A stretch of DNA of 42,323 bases, from assembly GCF_004358675.1 (NCBI RefSeq), contig NZ_SMZO01000032.1, forward strand, positions 1 to 42,323, given 5' to 3'. Made by a program: the position numbers and the translations under genes. Source of the stretch: Meridianimarinicoccus aquatilis. Its GTDB lineage: Bacteria; Pseudomonadota; Alphaproteobacteria; Rhodobacterales; Rhodobacteraceae. A model generated the notes under the pieces. It was not told the origin of the DNA and made no database searches. It saw only the letters and a program-made list of their open reading frames with translations. Numbering within the stretch: the stretch's first letter is position 1; every line of letters begins with the position of its first letter. Below are positions 36,134-42,323 of the stretch, piece after piece.

Positions 36134-36726
36134 ACTTCGAGGGCGGCTGGGCCGCGGGGGGTGCGTTCTGTGACGCCGGTTCCTTCGCCCAGGACTTCGG
36201 CATAGATGACGCGGCTGGCCAGCGCGGTCTGGGCGCGCGGGGCGTCCAGTTCATCGAGCGACGCACTGACTTCGGCGGTGAGTTTGGCGCGTGACGAAGC
36301 CCGGTTGAGCACCATCAGCACAGGGCACCCAACCCGCCCGGTCAGTTCCAGAACCGACTCTGTCGCCCACAGATCCACATGGCTGGTCGCCACTGGCACA
36401 AGCACCAGCGCACTTTCGCGCAAGGCCGGACGCAGGTCACTGTCGATCTTGGGGGGTGTGTCTATGATCACGAAATCATGGTGCTTTTTCAGCTTTTCGC
36501 ATTCATAGCCCACGCCCCACGCACTGGCCGTTGCGAATTCTATCCCCGGCTCTTCCATTGCGTCGCGGCGGGTCATGAACCAGCGCCCCATGGACCCTTG
36601 AGGATCAGTGTCGAGTACGGCAACGGTGTGCCCTCGGCCATATAGAGCCACGGCAAGATTAACGGCCAACGTGGTTTTGCCGCTGCCGCCTTTTTGCTGC
36701 GCAACCGTGATCGCCCTGCCTGCCAT
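36091..36726 (-). CDS. parA: Orphan ParA-type partition ATPase
   Basis: Small (211 residues) Walker-type ATPase of the ParA/MinD group; relatives position plasmids, chromosomes or protein clusters by forming ATP-dependent gradients on DNA. The deviant Walker A is AQQKGGSGKTTLAVNLA (Lys12 and Lys17), the second motif is VLDTDPQGSMGRWF, and Walker B-like is VIIDTPPKIDSD. It lacks the N-terminal HTH of large plasmid ParA proteins, so it resembles type Ib partition ATPases that pair with ribbon-helix-helix partners. No parB lies beside it. It is divergent from a BrnA-antitoxin-like gene, with phased repeats in between, and overlaps the DUF2061 3' end by 43 bases. Confidence 0.93.
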   Translation of the reverse strand: MAGRAITVAQQKGGSGKTTLAVNLAVALYGRGHTVAVLDTDPQGSMGRWFMTRRDAMEEPGIEFATASAWGVGYECEKLKKHHDFVIIDTPPKIDSDLRPALRESALVLVPVATSHVDLWATESVLELTGRVGCPVLMVLNRASSRAKLTAEVSASLDELDAPRAQTALASRVIYAEVLGEGTGVTERTPRGPAALEVQALLDEIGAVLDG

Positions 36727-36754
36727 GCCTGCCCCTCATCTGTTTGCCTTACGC

Positions 36755-36847
36755 TAAGACCATGGCCGCGCCCGGTCCAGTGCTGATGCGCGGTGGGGCG
36801 TCGGTATTGCGTCGGTAATGTGTCGGTGCCTGCGCACGCAGGTCTTA
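36755..36847. repeat. Phased CGGT iterons flanked by an inverted repeat between parA and the brnA-like gene
   Basis: CGGT occurs at 36791-36794, 36802-36805, 36813-36816 and 36824-36827, exactly every 11 bases; the three better units are GGGGCGTCGGT, ATTGCGTCGGT and AATGTGTCGGT. Around them TAAGACC (36755-36761) and GGTCTTA (36841-36847) form a perfect inverted repeat. One-turn phasing puts all sites on one face of the helix, as in operators/centromeres of ribbon-helix-helix partition proteins. Binding is inferred. Confidence 0.6.
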
Positions 36848-36903
36848 CCGCCTGTTAACCGGGCTTTGGCAGTCTTTACGGGTCAGCAACCGGAGCCACC
36901 GCC

Positions 36904-37389
36904 ATGCCCTCGCGCCCCCAAGCCAACCGCCCTTCCCCGGCCCATCGCCAACCTGTCCGCCACGGCCGTAGCAGAGCCGCGCGACATGCGTATGAGCGGC
37001 TGATCCTGTCGGCCTATGCCGAGGAGGCGGAAAAGCATAACAGTGCGTATGACCTGCGCGACGTGATCCCAGAGGCATGGGACGCGCTGGAGCAAGACGT
37101 GGATCTGCCCGAGCCGCGGGTGAAGACAACGCTTTATCTGGACAAAAGCGTGTCGGTTTATTTCAGGGCGCTGGGACCGGGTTGGCAAAATGCGGTGAAC
37201 CGGGTGCTGGCGACCTATGCGCAGATGAAGATCGCCGATGTTCGGCTGGGAGAGCGCCTGATCGAAGAGTACCGCGCGAGCGAGCGGGACCGGCTGCTGC
37301 GCGAGGCGCAAGGGCTGGAGGTGCCGCGCGAGGCCGGGACCGTGGAAGATGTGCCCCCGGACGCGCGCCCGACATTGATCAGGCGATGA
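36904..37389 (+). CDS. BrnA-antitoxin-like DNA-binding protein, probable ParA partner
   Basis: The 161-residue protein has a basic, disordered N-terminus (about 1-30) and a central segment (about 73-108) with KTTLYLDKSVSVYFRALGPG followed by WQNAVNRVLATYAQMK. This matches the BrnA-antitoxin pattern (beta strand, D..V...F...G.G.Q..IN.VL..Y), a ribbon-helix-helix type DNA-binding fold. The rest is charged helix. No BrnT toxin gene is adjacent, so it is not a standard toxin-antitoxin pair. Divergence from parA with shared iterons suggests it is the DNA-binding partner of ParA; that is inference. ATG 36904 has GGAG nine bases upstream. Confidence 0.75.
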   Translation: MPSRPQANRPSPAHRQPVRHGRSRAARHAYERLILSAYAEEAEKHNSAYDLRDVIPEAWDALEQDVDLPEPRVKTTLYLDKSVSVYFRALGPGWQNAVNRVLATYAQMKIADVRLGERLIEEYRASERDRLLREAQGLEVPREAGTVEDVPPDARPTLIRR

Positions 37390-37392
37390 GCC

Positions 37393-37420
37393 GGGGTTGA
37401 TGCGGGGTTGATGCGGGGGG
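37393..37420. repeat. Tandem 11-bp direct repeat after the brnA-like gene
   Basis: GGGGTTGATGC occurs twice back to back (37393-37403 and 37404-37414), then GGGGGG, starting four bases after the stop codon. Read as TGATGCGGGGT it differs by one base from TGATGCGCGGT at 36784-36794, the first, degenerate unit of the upstream iteron array, and has the same 11-base length. Confidence 0.5.
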
Positions 37421-37621
37421 CGTTGTTCCGATCACGGCTCGCGCTTGTCACATCGGGGACGCCGCTGCCGGAACCGTAGGTTCGCTGGTGGGGGATTCCC
37501 GACTTTGGAGGCGGCCCCCCGCGCATTTTGGCCGACCTGTGCGCCGCAACACATTCGCTGCGGCGGCCCACCCATACTCTGCTCATGCGTGCAAATGGGC
37601 GCACTAGGCCGGAGAGGGACG

Positions 37622-37906
37622 ATGCAGGCGGGATTCGAAGTAGCAATGTTGTTGTGTTTCTCGGCCAATCTTGGCTGGTCGATCCTGTCGACCCTGCGGG
37701 CGGGCAGCGCGGCAAGCAAGCACCGGGTCACGGTCATGCTTGTGTCATCCGGCGCGCTGTGCGGGCTGATGGCCAAATTGTCGGTGCTGCAAACCGGCGG
37801 CGGCGTGAACCTTGTGCAGCTGATTTCCCTGTTCAACAGCGCCGCCATGGTGGCTGATATTGCACTGGTGGTGTGGTTTTCGCGCCGAGGTGCGGCGGCG
37901 GCGTAG
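37622..37906 (+). CDS. Small three-helix membrane protein, PQ-loop/SemiSWEET-like (paralogue 1)
   Basis: The 94-residue protein has about three hydrophobic segments: FEVAMLLCFSANLGWSIL, VTVMLVSSGALCGLMAKL and LFNSAAMVADIALVVWF, with LRAGSAASKH after the first. The layout resembles small PQ-loop/SemiSWEET-type membrane proteins (GW..SI...LR.G...K), though the Pro-Gln itself is not present. It is clearly homologous to the gene at 38238-38531 on the other strand. GGAGAGGG precedes ATG 37622. Function unknown; transport is only a suggestion from the fold class. Confidence 0.7.
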   Translation: MQAGFEVAMLLCFSANLGWSILSTLRAGSAASKHRVTVMLVSSGALCGLMAKLSVLQTGGGVNLVQLISLFNSAAMVADIALVVWFSRRGAAAA

Positions 37907-38002
37907 CGGCGAGCGGACGGTCGCAACTGCTGGCCCATGGAAGCACTGGATCGGCCCTGTGTTGGGTGCTAGCGTTCGGAAGGTTTGGACAGGAGAGCCG
38001 AC

Positions 38003-38137
38003 ATGGCACGCGTTTTGATTTTGGGTCTGGGTCTGCTGGCACTGCTGGGCTGTAAGCCGGTTGGTCAGGGGATTTCGAACACCGGGGAGTTCTTGTCAGA
38101 GCAGGCGGAGAACCCGAGCAACGAGCGGCCTGAGTAA
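38003..38137 (+). CDS. 44-residue predicted lipoprotein
   Basis: A very small gene: ATG 38003 preceded by AGGAGAG six bases upstream, ending at TAA 38135. The product starts MARVLILGLGLLALLGC, a complete short lipoprotein signal with lipobox LLGC; the mature peptide from Cys17 is only about 28 residues and polar (SNTGEFLSEQAENPSNERPE). It resembles entericidin-like small lipoproteins in size and layout but I cannot assign a family. It lies between the two inverted membrane-protein paralogues. Confidence 0.7.
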   Translation: MARVLILGLGLLALLGCKPVGQGISNTGEFLSEQAENPSNERPE

Positions 38138-38237
38138 GGGATTGACCTTCTGCTCCTTGGGAGTTGCGGACCCAACAGGTTGGCTTCGCTTTTGCCTTGG
38201 GGGGCCGCTTGCGCGGGCATAGCGGGCCGGGTGGTGG

Positions 38238-38531
38238 TTATGCTGATTGCACAACCCCAGCAGCACGGCGGGTCAGCAACACCACGAGGAACAGGTCAAA
38301 GCCCGTGACGAGCCCGTTCCAGGCGTAGAACCAGATGATCGGGTTCATGGTGCCGGTGAGCGAATATTCGATCAGTTTCGCGCTGAGGCCCGCGCCGTAG
38401 CCAAAGCAGACCAACGCGACGCATGCGGCGCTTTTACCGACGGCTTCGCCCGTGCGCAGCATTTTCAGGATCGACATGTACCAGCCGAGCGAAAAGCACA
38501 GGAGCATGCTGGCTTCGAGAATGTTCTGCAT
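38238..38531 (-). CDS. Small three-helix membrane protein, PQ-loop/SemiSWEET-like (paralogue 2)
   Basis: The 97-residue protein starts MQNILEASMLLCFSLGWYMS, continues SILKMLRTGEAVGKSAACVA and has hydrophobic segments CVALVCFGYGAGLSAKL and AWNGLVTGFDLFLVVLLTRR. It aligns end to end with the 37622 gene: both have MQ, E, MLLCFS, SIL..LR.G.A..K, AKL and a final LVV...(S/T)RR. GGAGGG before ATG 38531 is a strong ribosome site. Families of this kind have been linked to SemiSWEET-like transporters; function here is unknown. Confidence 0.75.
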   Translation of the reverse strand: MQNILEASMLLCFSLGWYMSILKMLRTGEAVGKSAACVALVCFGYGAGLSAKLIEYSLTGTMNPIIWFYAWNGLVTGFDLFLVVLLTRRAAGVVQSA

Positions 38532-38640
38532 TGGACCCTCCGTTCATCATTGAACCGAGGTTGCCCCAAGGAAAGAATCAGGTCCGTGCGTTTTGACACG
38601 CATTGGCAGAACGGCGGGCGGCGCGGGCCGCCCGGCCCTG

Positions 38641-40443
38641 TCAGTTGTCCATTTTCAGCGCGCTGATGAACGCCTGCTGCGGGATTTCGACCTTGCCGAA
38701 CTGGCGCATCTTTTTCTTACCCGCCTTCTGCTTGTCCAGAAGTTTGCGTTTGCGGGTTGCGTCGCCGCCATAGCATTTCGCGGTCACGTCCTTGCGCATG
38801 GCGCTGAGCGTTTCACGGGCGATCACGCGCCCCCCGATGGCGGCCTGAATCGGGATTTTGAACATGTGGCGCGGGATCAGTTCCTTGAGCTTTTCGCACA
38901 TGGCGCGGCCCCGCATTTCGGCGCGGTCCCGGTGCACCATCATCGACAGCGCATCCACCGGTTCGTCGTTCACCAGCACCTGCATCTTGACGAGTGCGTC
39001 CTCGCGGTAGCCTTCCATCTGGTAATCGAAGGACGCGTAGCCCTTGGTCACCGATTTCAGCCGGTCGTAGAAATCGAAGACGACCTCGTTCAGGGGCAGG
39101 TCATAGACCGCCATGGCGCGGGTGCCCGCATAGGTCAGGTCAAGCTGGATGCCGCGCCGTTCCTGGCAGAGTTTGAGCACATCGCCCAGGTATTCGTCGG
39201 GCACGAGGATCGTCGCCTTGATGCGCGGCTCTTCGATATGGTCCACATAGGTCAGGTCGGGCATGTCGGCGGGATTGTGCAGTTCCTGCAACTCGCCGTC
39301 CTTCATGTGCAAGTGATAGACGACCGAGGGCGCGGTGGTGATCAGTTCGATGTCGTATTCACGTTCGATCCGGTCGCGGATGACTTCGAGGTGCAACAGC
39401 CCAAGGAAGCCGCAGCGGAAGCCGAAGCCGAGCGCGGCGGATGTTTCCATCTCGAACGAGAAGGACGCATCGTTGAGCGCGAGTTTCTCGATGGCGGAGC
39501 GCATGTCTTCGAATTCGGAGCTGTCCACCGGGAAGAGGCCGCAAAAGACCACCGGGACGGACGGTTTGAAACCGGGAAGTGCCGTGGCGCATTGGCGTTT
39601 TTCGTGGGTGATGGTGTCGCCGACGCGGGTGTCGCGCACCTGTTTGATCGACGCGTTCAGGTAGCCGATTTCGCCGGGGCCCAGTTCTTTGACCGAGGTC
39701 ATGGCCGGGCGATAGATGCCCACATCGTCCACGTCATAGGTGCCGCCGGTTTTCATCATGCGGATGCGGTCGCCCTTTTTCAGCACGCCGTCGATGATGC
39801 GCACGATGACGATCACGCCAAGGTAGGCGTCGTATTTGCTGTCCACCAGCATCGCCTTGAGCGGCGCGTCGCGGTCCCCGGCTTTTGGGGCTGGCAGGCG
39901 GGTGACGATTGCCTCCAGCACGTCGGGTATGCCGATGCCGGTCTTGGCCGAGATTTCGACGGCATCGTGGGCTTCGATGCCGATGACATCTTCAATTTGT
40001 TCGCGCACGCGGTCAGGGTCGGCGGCAGGCAGATCGACCTTGTTCAGGACCGGCACGATTTCGTGGTCGGCTTCCATCGCCTGATAGACGTTGGCCAGGG
40101 TCTGCGCCTCGACGCCTTGCGAGGCATCAACCACCAGAAGCGAGCCTTCGACCGCCTGCATGGAGCGGGAGACTTCGTAGCCGAAATCAACGTGGCCGGG
40201 CGTGTCGATCAGGTTGAGCACATAGGTGATGCCGTCCTTGGCAGGATATTCGATGCGAACTGTGTTGGCCTTGATCGTGATGCCGCGTTCGCGTTCGATA
40301 TCCATGCTGTCGAGCAGCTGTTCTTGCATGTCGCGCGCGGCAACTGTGCCAGTGAGCTGGATCAGCCGGTCGGCCAGGGTGGATTTCCCGTGGTCGATAT
40401 GGGCAACGATGGAGAAGTTCCGGATATGTGCAAGTTCGGTCAT
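38641..40443 (-). CDS. lepA: Elongation factor 4 (LepA)
   Basis: Ribosomal GTPase that helps stalled or back-translocated ribosomes and ribosome assembly. The 600-residue protein has the GTPase motifs [14 protein letters not shown] (about 14-27), [15 protein letters not shown], and [11 protein letters not shown]; the [13 protein letters not shown] switch region; and the LepA-specific C-terminal domain ending [23 protein letters not shown] 40443 ([19 protein letters not shown]) is the family start; the 60-codon extension to 40623 is rejected. A long plus-strand frame opposite this gene (38593-40716) is a shadow. Confidence 0.97.
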   Translation of the reverse strand: MTELAHIRNFSIVAHIDHGKSTLADRLIQLTGTVAARDMQEQLLDSMDIERERGITIKANTVRIEYPAKDGITYVLNLIDTPGHVDFGYEVSRSMQAVEGSLLVVDASQGVEAQTLANVYQAMEADHEIVPVLNKVDLPAADPDRVREQIEDVIGIEAHDAVEISAKTGIGIPDVLEAIVTRLPAPKAGDRDAPLKAMLVDSKYDAYLGVIVIVRIIDGVLKKGDRIRMMKTGGTYDVDDVGIYRPAMTSVKELGPGEIGYLNASIKQVRDTRVGDTITHEKRQCATALPGFKPSVPVVFCGLFPVDSSEFEDMRSAIEKLALNDASFSFEMETSAALGFGFRCGFLGLLHLEVIRDRIEREYDIELITTAPSVVYHLHMKDGELQELHNPADMPDLTYVDHIEEPRIKATILVPDEYLGDVLKLCQERRGIQLDLTYAGTRAMAVYDLPLNEVVFDFYDRLKSVTKGYASFDYQMEGYREDALVKMQVLVNDEPVDALSMMVHRDRAEMRGRAMCEKLKELIPRHMFKIPIQAAIGGRVIARETLSAMRKDVTAKCYGGDATRKRKLLDKQKAGKKKMRQFGKVEIPQQAFISALKMDN

Positions 40444-40715
40444 GGCTGGGATATGCGGCGGTTTGGGGGGGCAGTCAATGGGCGGCACACTCTGGACGCT
40501 GCCGGGGCCAATGAAGCGGCGGGATTTCCCACAGTTTGCCGCCCTTCGCCGCCGCCGAAACAGGGTTTTTGCGGTCAATTGCGCCCGCGGCCAAGCCGTG
40601 TTCGCATCCTGATCAATGGGCATCCCTGCGACAAGCCTTGTGCCGAGCCGTGCGATTCTGCTTTACCGAACCTTGCGGCACATATCGCGCAGGGTGATCA
40701 TGAAAGGAGCGCTTG

Positions 40716-41321
40716 ATGCAAGACACGGTGGATGGACCGGACGGGCGCCCCCGCTGTGGCTGGTGTTCAACCGTGCCAGAGTTTTTCCCTTATCACGACG
40801 AAGAATGGGGCTATCCGGTCGCCGACGATCAACGCCTGTTTGAAAAGATATGCCTTGAGAGCTTTCAGTCCGGGCTGAGTTGGCGAACGATCCTTGCCAA
40901 GCGCGAACATTTCCGGCGGGCCTTTGCCGGGTTCGATTTTCGCAAAGTGGCGGCCTTTGACGACGCGGATGTCGCCCGGTTGCTGGGGGATGCGGGCATC
41001 ATCCGGCATCGGGGCAAGATCGAAGCGGTGATCAACAATGCCCGCCGGTGTTGCGACCTGGTCGATACGGAAGGGCCGTTCGCGGCCTTCGTCTGGCGCT
41101 TTGAACCGCTGGAGGACCGGCCTGCATCGCCCGTGCGCGCCACCTCTCCGGCTTCGGTTGCGTTTTCGAAAGAGCTGAAGAAACGCGGGTGGAAATTCGT
41201 TGGCCCGACGACGGCCCACGCGTTCATGCAGGCGATGGGGCTGATCAACGAACATACCGAAGGCTGTGTGATGCGGCAGGCGGCGATAAATGCGCGCGCG
41301 GCGTTCACACCGCCGGACTAG
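40716..41321 (+). CDS. tag: DNA-3-methyladenine glycosylase I
   Basis: Removes 3-methyladenine from alkylated DNA to start base-excision repair. The 201-residue protein has RCGWCSTVPEFFPYHDEEWG with Cys14 and His27 and, near the C-terminus, NEHTEGCVMR; the C-x12-H and H-x3-C spacings match the zinc site of E. coli Tag. ESFQSGLSWRTILAKREHFR, FDDADVARLLGDAGIIRHRG and KFVGPTTAHAFMQAMGLIN are family-typical. ATG 40716 has AAAGGAG six bases upstream; a TTG at 40713 directly before it is less likely. Confidence 0.95.
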   Translation: MQDTVDGPDGRPRCGWCSTVPEFFPYHDEEWGYPVADDQRLFEKICLESFQSGLSWRTILAKREHFRRAFAGFDFRKVAAFDDADVARLLGDAGIIRHRGKIEAVINNARRCCDLVDTEGPFAAFVWRFEPLEDRPASPVRATSPASVAFSKELKKRGWKFVGPTTAHAFMQAMGLINEHTEGCVMRQAAINARAAFTPPD

Positions 41322-41332
41322 ACCGCCAAAGC

Positions 41333-42232
41333 TCAGGCGCGCGGGTCCGGCACATATCTTGTCCAAGGGTGCTCTTCGACAAAGCCCAGCATCTTGCGGA
41401 TCTTGGCGTTGGAATAGATCGCCTCATCCCTGCCCATCGGGCGGGTCAGAGGAACGTCCGGATAATAGCGCGCGATGATCTCGGGCGTTGTGAGTGCCAC
41501 TGAATTGCCGTCATTCCCGGCGTTGAAAACCTGATAGCCCAGCCCGTCCGTCATCACGCATCGGTGGACGATCTGCCCAAGATCCCGCGCGTCGATATAG
41601 CAAAAAGCATTGCGCAGGCGCTGGTCCGGGTCGGCAAAGAAAGACGGGAACAAGGCTTCGTATTCATGCGGCTCGATGACATTGCCGATGCGCAGGGCAT
41701 ACATATCGGCCCCGCTGCGCCGCTGAAACGCTTTGCCCGTCGACTCATTGCAAACCTTGGACAGGCCGTAACTGTCCATGGGGTTGGTGGGCGTGTCCTC
41801 TGTGATGGGCAGATGCGGCGGGTCCATGGGGCCATCGTTGAAGCAGATACCATAGGTCGTTTCGGACGAGGCGAAGACGATCTTGCGGATGCCCAGCTTG
41901 GTGGCCGCTTCCAGCACGTTATAGGTGCCGATGGTGTTGACGCGGAAGGTCTCGCCATCCGGGCGGATCAGGATACGCGGAACAGCGGCAAAATGGACGA
42001 CGGCGTCAAACGGGGCGGGGCCAGTGCCAGCTTCAAGCTCTGACAGGTTGCCATACGAGGTCATCACCTGAAACATCTGGCCGCTGTCGGTGATATCGGC
42101 ACACAGAGTATCAACGCCGGGCAGATCCAAAGGCGTCAAATCCACGTTTACCACATGATGTCCCCGCGCCTGCAGTTCGGGGATGACATGGCGCCCGGCC
42201 TTGCCGCTGCCGCCCGTGAAAAGAATACGCAT
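41333..42232 (-). CDS. NAD-dependent epimerase/dehydratase (extended SDR)
   Basis: The 299-residue protein is an extended short-chain dehydrogenase: RILFTGGSGKAGRHVIPEL (the GxxGxxG cofactor motif), DLTPLDLPGVDTLCADITD, VHFAAVPRI, NTIGTYNVLEAATKLGIRK, ASSETTYG with the catalytic Ser, and YGLSKVCNE as the YxxxK site. The C-terminal region RYVPDPRA is short, so it is on the small side of the family. The substrate is not evident; sugar-nucleotide or related oxidoreductase activity is likely. ATG 42232 follows GAGGAGCG. It converges on tag with an 11-base gap. Confidence 0.88.
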   Translation of the reverse strand: MRILFTGGSGKAGRHVIPELQARGHHVVNVDLTPLDLPGVDTLCADITDSGQMFQVMTSYGNLSELEAGTGPAPFDAVVHFAAVPRILIRPDGETFRVNTIGTYNVLEAATKLGIRKIVFASSETTYGICFNDGPMDPPHLPITEDTPTNPMDSYGLSKVCNESTGKAFQRRSGADMYALRIGNVIEPHEYEALFPSFFADPDQRLRNAFCYIDARDLGQIVHRCVMTDGLGYQVFNAGNDGNSVALTTPEIIARYYPDVPLTRPMGRDEAIYSNAKIRKMLGFVEEHPWTRYVPDPRA

Positions 42233-42323
42233 GGAACGCTCCTCTGTTCAGGCCCCATAATCTGACGGTGCCCTATGTCTTGCAGGGGAACCGCCCGGGC
42301 GCGCAAGCGGCCGGGCCGGGCCC

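Noticed and set aside
36904-37389. BrnT-BrnA toxin-antitoxin system
   Set aside because: Only the BrnA-like part is present; no BrnT-like toxin gene lies up- or downstream, and the divergent neighbour is ParA.
38593-40716. 707-codon open frame on the plus strand
   Set aside because: It lies exactly opposite lepA, has no recognisable family features (His/Phe/Val/Asp-rich, typical of antisense reading), and is explained by the G/C-ending codons of lepA.

Overview
The window looks like chromosome of a marine alphaproteobacterium of the Rhodobacteraceae (Roseobacter group). The evidence is the pairing of CtrA with its inhibitor SciP, a class I lysyl-tRNA synthetase, the envelope/translation cluster in alphaproteobacterial order, a Tat-exported peptide-type binding protein, and several small families typical of this group (DUF4864, DUF2061, DUF6868, DUF2938). 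I see no rRNA, tRNA, CRISPR array, prophage or insertion sequence.

Layout. 1-2836: the start of ligA (cut by the left edge), ctrA and sciP, all on the minus strand, with TTAA-type CtrA boxes in front of ctrA. 2974-4107: mnmA on the plus strand. 4269-16246: one long minus-strand block, transcribed from high to low coordinate as pyrH, frr, uppS, cdsA, dxr, rseP, bamA, skp, fabZ, lpxA, lpxI, lpxB. It combines nucleotide supply, ribosome recycling, isoprenoid and undecaprenyl synthesis, phospholipid precursor synthesis, outer-membrane protein assembly and lipid A synthesis; many junctions are ATGA overlaps. lpxD is missing from its usual place. 16398-22559: miaA, a cupin/AraC-like gene without a DNA-binding domain, a solitary substrate-binding protein, DUF4864, lysK and a TerB-like gene. 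22669-26809: dacB and nadD (minus) and a gamma-glutamyltransferase (plus).

26960-34852: a small exported protein, a Crp/Fnr regulator with an aldo-keto reductase, an unrecognised 412-residue protein, ettA, a minus-strand trio (thioredoxin-like protein lacking its second active-site cysteine, DUF6868, DUF2938), and two tandem cold-shock genes with clear terminators.

34906-38531 is the most accessory-like part: an XRE regulator, DUF2061, an orphan ParA ATPase divergent from a BrnA-antitoxin-like (ribbon-helix-helix type) protein with four CGGT motifs at exact 11-bp spacing between them, then two small paralogous membrane proteins in inverted orientation around a 44-residue lipoprotein. 38641-42232: lepA, tag and an NAD-dependent epimerase.

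The best candidate for an undescribed system is the ParA / BrnA-like pair with its phased repeats (36091-37419): it has the parts of a partition module (ATPase, likely DNA-binding partner, iteron-like centromere/operator) but no ParB and no BrnT toxin. The inverted membrane-protein pair with the tiny lipoprotein next to it is the second candidate. All functional assignments come from reading the sequence and remembered families; no database search was run.
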